From CAVTRI01 sp963737075 (GTDB lineage: Bacteria > Actinomycetota > Acidimicrobiia > Acidimicrobiales > Palsa-688), in assembly GCA_963737075.1 (NCBI GenBank), contig CAVTRI010000002.1, positions 1,984,001 through 2,048,000 of the forward strand: a DNA stretch of 64,000 bases, in the 5' to 3' direction. The notes under the pieces are model-generated. The model saw only the letters and a program-made list of their open reading frames with translations. It was not told the DNA's origin and did no database searches. This document shows, in pieces, positions 38,323 to 46,443 of the stretch (position 1 is the first letter of the stretch; the number at the start of each line of letters is the position of its first letter). Made by a program: the position numbers and the translations under genes.

Positions 38323-39036
38323 TCACGCGGCCTGGACGAAGGCGGCGTATTGGCGCTCGAGGCCCTTGGCCACGCCCGAGCGCCAGCTGTCGGCGAGGAC
38401 CTGCGAGGTGGGGTCGGGGAAGATGTCTTCGTCTCCGGCATCGATGCCATCGAAGATGGACCGGGCCACCGATTGCGGTGTCGCCTTGGGGATCTCAAAG
38501 CCGCGAGTCATGTCGGTATCGGTCGGGCCGGTGAGCGCGGCGTGGACGCTGATCCCGCGGCCGGCGAGGATGGCCCGCAGCGACTGTGTCAGGTTGAAGG
38601 CCGCCGCCTTAGACAGCGAATAAGCCGGGGTCATCGGCAGCGGAGCCATCGCCATCATCGACGTGTTGTTGACGATCGCGCCCCGCGAGTCGGTGAGCTG
38701 GGGGAGGAAGGCCTGGATCACCTCGTAGGGTCCGAACAGGTTGACGGCCAGGTGCTGCTCCAGGATGGACCGGTCGGTCAGGTTGTCGTAGAGGGCGATG
38801 CCGGCGTTGTTGACCAGGACGTCGAGGCTTTGGACCTGGTCCGCCACGCTGCGGATCTGGTCGGTGTCGGTGACGTCGAGAACGACAGGAGTGACTCGCT
38901 GGTCGGGATGGGTGGTGGGCTGACGGGAGCCGGCGTAGACCCGCTTGGCTGCCCTTCGCAGGGCCTCCTCCACGAGGGCCTGGCCGATCCCTCGGTTGGC
39001 GCCAGTGATCAGAACTGTCTTGCCTTCAATTGTCAT
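38323..39036 (-). CDS. Short-chain dehydrogenase/reductase
   Basis: 237 residues from ATG 39036 (MTIEGKTVLITGANRGIGQA); GAGGAGG lies upstream and the longer reading to 39246 is not supported. Classical SDR features: cofactor loop TGANRGIG, LDVLVNNAGIALYDN, catalytic Ser in IVNNTSMMAM and the YSLSK active-site motif in PAYSLSKAAAFNLT. The last part (AALTGPTDTDMTRGFEIPKA) is the usual P-G-x-x-x-T-x-M segment. It should use NAD(P)H on an unknown alcohol or ketone, and is followed by the SRPBCC gene. Confidence 0.9.
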   Translation of the reverse strand: MTIEGKTVLITGANRGIGQALVEEALRRAAKRVYAGSRQPTTHPDQRVTPVVLDVTDTDQIRSVADQVQSLDVLVNNAGIALYDNLTDRSILEQHLAVNLFGPYEVIQAFLPQLTDSRGAIVNNTSMMAMAPLPMTPAYSLSKAAAFNLTQSLRAILAGRGISVHAALTGPTDTDMTRGFEIPKATPQSVARSIFDGIDAGDEDIFPDPTSQVLADSWRSGVAKGLERQYAAFVQAA

Positions 39037-39155
39037 GACTGTTGCCTCCTCGGCTGGTCGGTGGTTGGACGTTGGTAAATGGCGTGCGTCCACCTGTACA
39101 ACTGGCCGAGTCGGAAAAAGTCGTCGCCTACCGGCGAGCAAATTCCGGGGGCCGG

Positions 39156-40151
39156 TCAGCCCGAGACGACGAGCGGCAGTTCGAACACGGCGAACAGCCC
39201 GGGATCGAGAAAAGCGTGGATAGCGACGATCCGGCCGCCGGCACACGCGAGCACGTGGATGCCGAACGCTTCCAGCTCTCCGGACTCACGATTTGGTCGG
39301 TAGACGGCGAGCGCCGGGCAACCGTTGGCGGCAAGTGTGACCACCCGGTCGTGACCGCCTTCGCTTGCCATGGCGGCCAGGAAGCGACCGATGTCGTCGA
39401 TGCCCTGCAACCAAAGTTCGAACGGGGGCATGGTCAACGTGGCGTCGTGGTGAAGCAGTGCGACCAGCGCGTCCACGTCGTAGCGTTCGAACGCCTCGAC
39501 ATACCGGCCGAGAAGCTCGAGGTCGAGTTCACGTGGCTGAGCCGGCGCGGCGTCAAGATCGGCATGATCCATAGCGGCGCGGGCCCTGCGAAGAGTGCTA
39601 TTGACGGCGTCGGTACTGGTCCCAAGCAGTTCGGCAACTTCTTCGGCTTTCCATCGCAGAACGTCGCGCAGAATGAGCACTGCCCTCGGGCGAGGCTGCA
39701 GGCCCTGCATGGCGGCGATAAACGCCAGGCGGATCGACTCCCGCTCCACCACCTCGTCGGCGGGGTCAGCGTCGCTTGACGCTATAAGGCTGTCGGGAAC
39801 CGGCTGCACCCAGGTGGCTTCGCGCCGGGGCGTCCCCAACGCCAGCTCATGGGAGGCGCCCCATCCCTCCCGGCTGGCGGCGGGGGCGACCGATGTCGGC
39901 AACGCCCGCCGGTTCCGACCTTTCAACATATCCAGGCAAACGTTGGTGGCGATCCGGTAGAGCCAGGGACGCAGACCGGCTCGGTCGTCGAGACGGGACC
40001 GCCCACGCCAGGCCCGGATCAACGTCTCTTGCACTGCGTCCTCGGCGTCGTGGGGCGACGCCAGCATCCGGTAGCAGTAAGCGGTCAACTGCCGGCGGAA
40101 CGGCTCCAGTTCTTCGACGGCGGCCGCCTTGGCCGATTGCGCGGGACTCAC
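39156..40151 (-). CDS. ECF sigma factor with SnoaL-like C-terminal domain (SigG/TIGR02960 type)
   Basis: 331 residues from GTG 40151. Region 2 is at about 15-85 (QLTAYCYRMLASPHDAEDAV, LRPWLYRIATNVCLDMLKGR), region 4 at 160-205 (LPRRAVLILRDVL-like LQPRPRAVLILRDVLRWKAE, then LLGTSTDAVNSTLRRARAAM). The 120-residue tail (VEAFERYDVDALVALLHHDA ... GIHVLACAGGRIVAIHAFLD) is an NTF2-fold domain that modulates activity in such sigma factors; no anti-sigma gene is adjacent, as is usual for the group. The adjacent SDR, SRPBCC, DinB and YciI-type genes are the kind often linked to these sigma factors, so they may form its regulon. Confidence 0.9.
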   Translation of the reverse strand: MSPAQSAKAAAVEELEPFRRQLTAYCYRMLASPHDAEDAVQETLIRAWRGRSRLDDRAGLRPWLYRIATNVCLDMLKGRNRRALPTSVAPAASREGWGASHELALGTPRREATWVQPVPDSLIASSDADPADEVVERESIRLAFIAAMQGLQPRPRAVLILRDVLRWKAEEVAELLGTSTDAVNSTLRRARAAMDHADLDAAPAQPRELDLELLGRYVEAFERYDVDALVALLHHDATLTMPPFELWLQGIDDIGRFLAAMASEGGHDRVVTLAANGCPALAVYRPNRESGELEAFGIHVLACAGGRIVAIHAFLDPGLFAVFELPLVVSG

Positions 40152-40519
40152 CGTCTCGTTCTACACCACCCGCCCAACGCGAATGAGCTCGACCGGGGGA
40201 AATAGCCCTGGCCCCGTTCGGGGACCCGCTTCGGGTTCGACTCGTCGGGCGAGCGGGCCTCGTCCACGACCGGGCGGCGCGCGAGCTCATGGATGTCCGC
40301 CTCCGAGATCACCGCGGCGAGGCTCGACGTAACCACGACGCGACGGACCGTGCCGGAGCGCTCGACGCTGGAGATGATGTGGTCACAGGCACGGCACACG
40401 TCGTCGGGGTCGTCGTAGGTGCTGACGTGGGAGATGTGGGCGATGGCCGCGTGCAGCGTGACCCGGCCGGACGCGAGCCTCCCATCGGCTGGACGGCGGG
40501 GTGTCGGCGATGACAGCAT
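40148..40519 (-). pseudogene. Remnant of an NAD-dependent epimerase/dihydroflavonol reductase-type gene
   Basis: The leftward frame contains STYDDPDDVCRACDHIISSV, ERSGTVRRVVVTSSLAAVIS and ARRPVVDEARSPDESNPKRV, which is the central strand region of extended SDRs (V-x-R-V-V-V-T-S-S). The N-terminal Rossmann motif and the active-site Y-x-x-x-K onwards are missing; the frame ends in unrelated residues at the sigma-factor start. Probably a truncated leftover, lying between the sigma factor and the acyl-CoA dehydrogenase. Confidence 0.55.
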
Positions 40520-40547
40520 CGGCGGGGGTAGGTGTGATTTGGGAGGG

Positions 40548-42014
40548 ATGTGGGCCGTGGCTTGGGATTTTTGTACTGACGCTGATGTTCAAGTGCGATT
40601 GGAGTGGGCTGATCGCTTCGTGGCCGAGGAGATCGAGCCGGTGGAGTCGCTGTTTTTTGACGTGGTTGACGTCGGTCGGCCGGGGGGCTCGGTCGGTGAG
40701 CTCATCGAGCAGTGGCGTCAGGAGGTGAAGGCTCACGGGCTGTACGCCGCCCATCTGCCGGCTGCGCAGGGTGGGCAGGGCTTCGGGGAGGTGAACCTCG
40801 CTCTGCTGAACGAGGTGATCGGCCGTTCGTATTGGGCGCCGTATGTGTTTGCTACCGGGCCGGGGACGCCGGGCAGCGGCCAGTCGGACGTGCTCGCCGT
40901 TTTCGGGACCGACGAGCAGAAGCAGCGCTGGCTGTACCCGCTGCTGGAGGGCAAGGTGACGATGGTCTATTCGATGACCGAGCCGCACGGGGGGGCGGAC
41001 CCGACCGGCTTCCGGTGTCGGGCCGTGCGCGACGGTGACGAGTGGGTCATCAATGGTGACAAGTTCTTTTCCTCCGGCGCCGAGCAGGCCGATCTGATCT
41101 TGCTGATGGCGGTGACCGATCCTGACGCCGGCGCCTACCAGGGGATGTCGATGTTCGTGTTGCCGACGAACGCCCCCGGTGTGCGCATCTTCGGCGACCT
41201 CGGCGGCCTCGGCGGCGAGGGCGGGGTGGGTTTCGGTCACCACCCCTACATCCGCTACCAGGATGTGCGGGTGCCGGCCGACCATCTGATCGGCCAGCCC
41301 GGCAAGGCGTTCGAGATGGCGCAGCGGCGGCTGAGCGCGGGCCGTATGCACCACGCCATGCGGGCCGTCGCCCTCGCCAAGCGGGAGTTCGAGATGATCT
41401 GCGAACGGGCGCTGTCCCGCTACACGCAGGGCGGCCTCCTGGCCGACAAGCAGATGGTGCAGGAGATGGTGGCCGACGCCTGGCTGGAGTTGACGCAGTT
41501 CCGCCTGCTCATCTTGCAGGCGGCGTGGATCATCGACCGGGACGGCTACGGCGCCGCCCGCCGCTACGTGGCTGCCTGCAAGGTGAAGGCGGCGGACATC
41601 CAGCGGGAGATGGCCTTCAAGGCGACCCACATTCACGGGGCGCTGGGCACGACGAACACGCTGCCCATCACCCGGGGGACCGATTGGCTCGGCATCGCGG
41701 ACGGGCCGAGCGAGGTGCACAAGGTGTCCCTGGCCCGCCAGGTCCTGCGCGACTACCAGCCGAGCCCGGATCTGTGGCCCACCCGCTTCCGGCCTCGCAC
41801 CCTGCTCAAGGCCCGGGAGCGCCTCGACGACATCGTCGCCAACCGGCTGCCCGCTGCCGCCCGCTCCGAGCTCCACGCTGTGCTGCAGCGCAGCAGCAAC
41901 GGCAACGACGAGGCGATCGCCCGCATCAAAGAATTCATGCACATGACCACCGAGGAAGGCCTCTACGCCAACTTCGACCCCGCGGCGCGGTTGTTCCCGC
42001 CACCTCGGCGCTGA
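40548..42014 (+). CDS. Acyl-CoA dehydrogenase family protein
   Basis: About 488 residues. ATG 40548 (MWAVAWDFCTDADVQVRLEW) lies very close to GGGAGG, so a GTG at 40557 with better spacing is an equal choice. ACAD domains in order: N-terminal helices with GLYAAHLPAAQGGQGFGEVN, the beta domain with VYSMTEPHGGADPTGFRCRA (flavin contacts TEP...G-G-A-D), WVINGDKFFSSGAEQADLIL, and the C-terminal helices with MAQRRLSAGRMHHAMRAVAL and HGALGTTNTLPITRGTDWLG. It is an FAD enzyme that introduces a 2,3-double bond into an acyl-CoA. The subfamily is similar to ACAD10/11-like proteins. No other beta-oxidation gene is adjacent. Confidence 0.88.
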   Translation: MWAVAWDFCTDADVQVRLEWADRFVAEEIEPVESLFFDVVDVGRPGGSVGELIEQWRQEVKAHGLYAAHLPAAQGGQGFGEVNLALLNEVIGRSYWAPYVFATGPGTPGSGQSDVLAVFGTDEQKQRWLYPLLEGKVTMVYSMTEPHGGADPTGFRCRAVRDGDEWVINGDKFFSSGAEQADLILLMAVTDPDAGAYQGMSMFVLPTNAPGVRIFGDLGGLGGEGGVGFGHHPYIRYQDVRVPADHLIGQPGKAFEMAQRRLSAGRMHHAMRAVALAKREFEMICERALSRYTQGGLLADKQMVQEMVADAWLELTQFRLLILQAAWIIDRDGYGAARRYVAACKVKAADIQREMAFKATHIHGALGTTNTLPITRGTDWLGIADGPSEVHKVSLARQVLRDYQPSPDLWPTRFRPRTLLKARERLDDIVANRLPAAARSELHAVLQRSSNGNDEAIARIKEFMHMTTEEGLYANFDPAARLFPPPRR

Positions 42015-42609
42015 CAGCCCACGACGCCGTCCGCCTTCGACAGCTCCTCCGATCGCGACCAGCGCGGCGTCTACGGGAGCCGGGGCTGGCCCCCCAGGCG
42101 CCGACGCCCGAGCTGCTCATGCTCAACGAGGCATTGGAGTCGGACTTGCACCGCCGATGCCACCTCCACCCCGAGCAAGCCCCTGCGGCGTGGAGGCAGG
42201 CGGCGTGGCATCGGACCGGTTTGATATGGACTGCCGACGCTTCGCACGGAGCTCTGGACATTCCCTATGTGCCGATCTGGCGAACCGAATGGGGACGCAG
42301 AAACACCACGGGCAACGCGGTGGCGGCGCGCCCTAACGACGGGATTGTTCCCGTCGAATCGGGCAGACGTCCGATGGTGTCGAGGCCAGAACTTGCCCGC
42401 AGATCGTTCGACCGGACCGGGAACGTTCCGGAGTCTCGGCCGGACCCCTTCGGCTGGGATCGCGGCACGCGGGGAACCCCGATTCCGCGTGCTCGGCCTG
42501 CCGCGCCGTGGCCGTCGTTCTGCGTGCTCGCGCCCCGGTGAGAGGTGACAAGCCTTAAAGAAGCGAGTTAGGGTCACACCCGTGACGTGCTGCATGCTGA
42601 TGGTCCGCC
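42015..42609. other. Intergenic, no supported gene
   Basis: About 595 bases after the acyl-CoA dehydrogenase. Open frames on both strands (for example the long leftward one from 43081) are arginine-rich shadows. A 10-bp palindrome GGAACGTTCC occurs near 42420. No RNA gene is visible. Confidence 0.4.
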
Positions 42610-42870
42610 GTGTACGCGATCCGCGGGTCCCGGTGGGGGTGGCATCAGCTCGATAGCCGTTGTGCGCGCCGCGTCGTCGCAGACGCTGGCGTCGCTCCCG
42701 GAGACCTTGTTCTCGACGTCGGTGCCGGAACTGGAGCGATAACACGCGCGCTCGTCGCGGCCGCCGCGCGTGTCGTTGTGATTGAGTTGCATTCACAGCG
42801 CGCTGCCTACTTGAGGGGTTGGTTCGATGAACGCGACGTGATGGTCGTTCGCACCGAGGACGCTGGGAGA
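42610..42870 (+). pseudogene. Truncated Erm-type rRNA adenine N6-methyltransferase remnant
   Basis: From GTG 42610 the frame reads MYAIRGSRWGWHQLDSRCAR, RVVADAGVAPGDLVLDVGAG and TGAITRALVAAAARVVVIEL. The W-G-W-H-Q-L-x-x-x-x-A...V-V-x-x-A-G-V and motif I (LVLDVGAGTGAITRAL) match the first third of actinobacterial Erm/KsgA-type methyltransferases, which methylate 23S rRNA A2058 to give macrolide resistance. After about residue 85 the similarity ends; motif IV (N-P-P-F) and the rest are missing. The frame stays open into the following kinase gene, which may only be chance. Confidence 0.6.
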
Positions 42871-43008
42871 GCGAGTTCATGGTCCTCTCGGGCGGCCGCC
42901 ACCTCGTTCGGCGTTTCGACCACCACCGCCGAACGACGTCGCCGTGCTCGTCGTCGTTCGTCGAGATCCGTCTCGACCGAGACATGCGATCCCAGCAAGG
43001 AGAAGGCC

Positions 43009-43497
43009 ATGAAACAGAAGTCATCAACGCGGCTCGTTCTGATCTGTGGGCTTCCAGCGTCGGGCAAGACAACACTCGCACGCGAGCTCGCCCGCAGGAT
43101 TCCCGCGATCAGGTTGAACAAGGACGACTGGACGACCCAACTGGGTCACGACGTGTGGGACGACGAGTTCCGAGTCCGCCTCGAGGCACAGTTGTGGGCT
43201 CTCACCCAGGAGCTCCTCGCCCAGGGTCAGAGCGTGATCCTGGAGTGGGGCCACTGGGCGCGGGTTGAACGGGATGAAAAGCGACTTGGAGCCCGGGCTT
43301 TGGGGGTGGGAGTCGAACTGCACTACCTCGATCTGCCTCTGGAAGAGCTGATCGCGCGAGCCGAACGACGCAGTGCGTCGGGCGAATGGAGCGCCTCGCC
43401 GATTACACGAGCTCACTTCGAACAGTGGGCAACCATCTTTCAAGCTCCAGACGCGGAGGAGCTTCAGTTGTTTGACGAGCCTGTCCACTTAGCGTGA
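43009..43497 (+). CDS. P-loop AAA-type kinase / zeta-toxin-like ATP-binding protein
   Basis: 162 residues from ATG 43009; AAGGAGAAGG lies upstream. Walker A is LVLICGLPASGKTTLARELA, then IPAIRLNKDDWTTQLGHDVW, LLAQGQSVILEWGHWARVER and LHYLDLPLEELIARAERRSA, ending AHFEQWATIFQAPDAEELQL. This is the gene-pattern of the small AAA_33 P-loop kinases (the group that includes chloramphenicol phosphotransferase-like and zeta-toxin-like proteins). Asp in NKDDW is the probable catalytic base. The substrate, a small molecule or RNA-linked metabolite, is not known. It follows the Erm remnant, raising the possibility of an old resistance locus, but this is speculative. Confidence 0.82.
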   Translation: MKQKSSTRLVLICGLPASGKTTLARELARRIPAIRLNKDDWTTQLGHDVWDDEFRVRLEAQLWALTQELLAQGQSVILEWGHWARVERDEKRLGARALGVGVELHYLDLPLEELIARAERRSASGEWSASPITRAHFEQWATIFQAPDAEELQLFDEPVHLA

Positions 43498-43617
43498 TTC
43501 CACGAAGTCCAGTAGCCGTTCCTGTGGGGCGGTGGGCGTGACGTCGACGCCTGATTCGTCGACCACCGTCAGTCGGCCAAGCAGCCGTACCTCCACAACC
43601 CGTGACGGTACTGCCAT
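43489..43617 (-). pseudogene. Possible N-terminal remnant of a SARP-type regulator
   Basis: From ATG 43617 the leftward frame reads MAVPSRVVEVRLLGRLTVVD and then ESGVDVTPTAPQERLLDFVE before a stop. The V-R-L-L-G-R-L-T-V-V-D...P-T-A-P-x-E-R-x-L pattern is that of the first 40 residues of SARP regulators; the remaining DNA-binding and BTAD parts are missing. It overlaps the kinase gene end by nine bases. A chance match is possible. Confidence 0.3.
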
Positions 43618-43693
43618 GCATCTCCGCTGGCCACGAGCACCCGCCAATCGGAGGTTTGATTGCCCGAGGGATGTGGCCATGAGGGTCGCCCGT

Positions 43694-44092
43694 CTATGCG
43701 GCGATCGGTTCGATCTCGATCTCCCAGTCGGCGGCGCGGAAGGTCACGACGAAGAAGCGGAAGAAGCCGAGTTGGCCGAGGAGCCCCCAACCGTAGGGCC
43801 AGGGGTTGCAGAAGCCAACTGCAGCCTCCCAGGTGTGTTCACCCACCGTGAGTCGGATGGCATTGAACCGGGCCTTGGTCGCCGCGCCGCCGACTCCGAG
43901 CGAGGTGTCCTTGATCTGGCGGAGGTCGACGCCAGCTTCTGTCGCGACCCAGCGCGGCATGAGGGTGTTGACGGAGCCCGAGTCGACCAGGCAGCGCAAC
44001 GGCGCCTCGACCATGCCTTCTACGACAACGTCGAGCACCGGTCGGGCTATGCCGGCTGGATTTGCCCATAGCTCGGCGTATGTGCGCTTCAC
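43694..44092 (-). CDS. Retropepsin-like aspartic protease (clan AA)
   Basis: 132 residues: RPVLDVVVEGMVEAPLRCLV, then DSGSVNTLMPRWVATEAGVD with the active-site D-S-G at residues 37-39. The middle (GGAATKARFNAIRLTVGEHT) and end (GLLGQLGFFRFFVVTFRAAD) follow the single-lobe retropepsin fold, where one Asp per monomer implies a homodimer. It overlaps the upstream DUF5678 gene by four bases, so translation is coupled. In other bacteria clan AA aspartic proteases are repeatedly encoded next to small DUF5678 or similar genes, and their physiological substrate is not known. Confidence 0.8.
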   Translation of the reverse strand: MKRTYAELWANPAGIARPVLDVVVEGMVEAPLRCLVDSGSVNTLMPRWVATEAGVDLRQIKDTSLGVGGAATKARFNAIRLTVGEHTWEAAVGFCNPWPYGWGLLGQLGFFRFFVVTFRAADWEIEIEPIAA

Positions 44093-44565
44093 CGGGGCTG
44101 GACGATAGAGCTGCCGGTGGCCGCCGCCGTTGCGGGCACCTGGAACACGCCGTCGGCCACCTGGCCATGCGTCCTTAGCCAGGACACCACCACTGTCGGG
44201 TCCTCATCGGCAAATAGGACGTCAAGTCCCCGTTGGGCGACCCACTTCCCGGCATACGGTCGCAAGGCAGCCGCTTCTGCTCCTCCGTGAGGACCGCGCG
44301 ACGGTTCCGGCGCTACAGATGGTCGCTGGCCGAGCCGGTGAACGGCAAAGCCCAACCGACGCAAGATCGCACGCGCCTGATGGGTGGTGAAATCGGCCCG
44401 GTCTAGGCCAGTGACGACCGACAAGACCTGCTTCGGTGGGAAGCGCCGGTTTCCAATGACCGCGTAATGCTCATGGATCGGCTCGGGGACGACGTCGACC
44501 ATGGCTTGTGCCACGGTCCTGTGGTCGAGGTCGAAGTCCTGTCCGGCCACCCGTGCTCCTGCCAT
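44089..44565 (-). CDS. DUF5678-like protein coupled to the retropepsin gene
   Basis: 158 residues from ATG 44565. The first half (PEPIHEHYAVIGNRRFPPKQ, VLSVVTGLDRADFTTHQARA, ILRRLGFAVHRLG) is a compact domain seen in a range of actinobacterial proteins; P-P-K-Q-V-L and F-T-T-H-Q-A-R-x-I-L-R-R-L-G-F are its conserved core. The second half (YAGKWVAQRGLDVLFADEDP, VVSWLRTHGQVADGVFQVPA) resembles DUF5678 (Y-x-G-K-W-V-A). It ends ATGA-overlapping the protease gene start. It could be a regulator, substrate or partner of that protease. Function unknown. Confidence 0.7.
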   Translation of the reverse strand: MAGARVAGQDFDLDHRTVAQAMVDVVPEPIHEHYAVIGNRRFPPKQVLSVVTGLDRADFTTHQARAILRRLGFAVHRLGQRPSVAPEPSRGPHGGAEAAALRPYAGKWVAQRGLDVLFADEDPTVVVSWLRTHGQVADGVFQVPATAAATGSSIVQPR

Positions 44566-44660
44566 GCCGCCTGTCCTCTCCGTTACGTACTTTCGGATCC
44601 CTCCTTACAGAAGTGTACCACCGTCGGCGGCAGACCGCGGATCGTACGGGAGAAGCCAAG

Positions 44661-46386
44661 TCAGGCCAATGGCCAGGCCGCGTCTTCGCAGATCCAGACA
44701 TGACGGCGGCGTAAATCGTAGGTGGCCGGAAGGTTGGTGTAGTACGTGTCGAGCAGGGTGGCCACTTTGTGGGTGAGCTGGGCGTTCTCGAACCCTCGTG
44801 GTGGGCTTGTCTGGCAGCGCTCGTCAGGGGAAGCGAAGAGTTGGCGGAGGTAGTCGAGCACTTGCGGTAGGCGCTCGGTTGTTCCGCGGGCGGCGATGTA
44901 GCCGTCTGGTCTGATCAGGAACACGGTGCCGGGGTGTCGCGCACGGGTCCGGGGGGCTGGGTGGAAGTGCCCGTGGACGATCTTGAGTTCATCGTGATAG
45001 GGGCGGAGGGCCCGCTGGGCGGTCACCCCTACAGGGTCGGGGCCGCACACGAGCAGAATGTGGTGGCCGCTTGGTAAGGCGTGGTGGAGCTCGGCCGGGG
45101 CCCGTGGTGCTATTCAGTTCGATGTCGGGCGCCCGGTCTCCGGGCTTGGGTCGTCGCGTGGCTCGGTCGGTCCGGGTCAGCTGGCTGGCGCGGTAGGACA
45201 CGTGGTGGTGGCTCATGCGACGGACCGTTCGGCGTTGGACGGCGGGGAGACGGGACAGCATCGGTGCCAGCCGGTCTCGAACGGCTCGCTCGACGGGACG
45301 AGTGACGGTGCCGAGCTTGACGAGGGCGTGGGTGAGCTGGAGCACCTCGGCGGCCACCGGGGCGCGCTCCTGGCCGTAGGTGTCGAGCAGGGCGTCGGAC
45401 GAGCGTCCGGAGGCGACGAGGGCAAGCTTCCAAGCCAGGTTGTGGGCGTCGAGGATGCCTGTGTTCATTCCCTGGCCGCCGGCGGGGCTGTGGATGTGCA
45501 CCGCGTCGCCGGCCAAGAGCACGCGTCCGCGGCGGTAGACGTTGGTGGATCGCCGCTGGCATCGGAACATCGCCAGCCAGGAGGGGTCGGACAAGACGAC
45601 GGGTTGCGGGGCGCGCTGGTCCACGAGGTATTGGATCTCCTCGAGGGTGGGGGTGTCCTGGTCGCGCTGACCGGCGTACGGCAGGATGACCCGCCACAGG
45701 TGATCGCGTAGGGGGAGGCAGATCATCGGAGACCCGTGGGCGCAGAAGAAGGCGTGGAACTCGTCCTCGGGCCGGTCCCAGCCCATGTGCACGTCGGCCA
45801 GCAGCCAGTCCTGGGGGTAGGCGTGACCGCCGAAGCTGAGCCCGAGCTCGTGGCGTACCCGGCTGGGAGCGCCGTCGCAGCCGACCAGATAGGCGCTGGT
45901 GATGGTGTGCGTCTGGCCTGAGCGGTCGGTGACCGTGGCGCACACCCCGCCGTCGTGCTGGTGTACGGCGACCAGTTCGACTCGTTGGTCGATTTGGCCG
46001 CCGAGCTGCCTGATCCGCTGGCGGAGCAGAGTTTCGGTCTCGTTCTGGGGGATGTCGAGCATGCAGCTGTAGCGGGAGTCGATCCGGGACAGGTCGAGGT
46101 TGACCAGGGGCTTGCCGTCGCTGTACATACGGAAGCGGCGGACGATCTGGCCCCGCTCGAAGAACTGTTCGGCGAAACCCATGGTGTCGAGGACCTCCAA
46201 GGTGCGGGCGTGAATGGCGCACGCCCGTGACTGGAGGGTGACCCCATCGCCTTTGTCGAGGATCCGGGTGGTGATGCCTCGGGCCAACAGCTCGGCGGCG
46301 AGGATCAGGCCGGTCGGCCCGGCCCCCACCACTAGCACCTGGCAGTCAGAGTGCTGGCTTTGGCGAAGGTTCCGCACTTCGGTCAC
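44661..46386 (-). CDS. Class A FAD-dependent aromatic monooxygenase (PheA/TfdB type), frameshifted
   Basis: About 575 residues in two frames. From 46386: CQVLVVGAGPTGLILAAELL (FAD GxGxxG), ACAIHARTLEVLDTMGFAEQ, DG motif SAYLVGCDGAPSRVRHELGL, GD motif RRGRVLLAGDAVHIHSPAGG, QGMNTGILDAHNLAWKLALV. At GGGGCCC 45097-45103 the frame is lost just after GDRAPDIELNST; the next frame continues ELHHALPSGHHILLVCGPD and VGVTAQRALRPYHDELKIVH into a C-terminal thioredoxin-like domain that ends at 44661. The family hydroxylates phenols and polyketide-type aromatics with NAD(P)H and O2. The LuxR-ATPase regulator lies immediately upstream, transcribed the same way, and may control it. Confidence 0.87.
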
Positions 46387-46443
46387 GGCTCCAATGGTGG
46401 GCGCGTCGACGCATGGGGGAATCCGAAGAAGTACCTACGGACG

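Noticed and set aside
42071..43081. A 336-residue leftward frame.
   Set aside because: Its translation is arginine- and serine-rich and antisense to the Erm remnant and kinase start.
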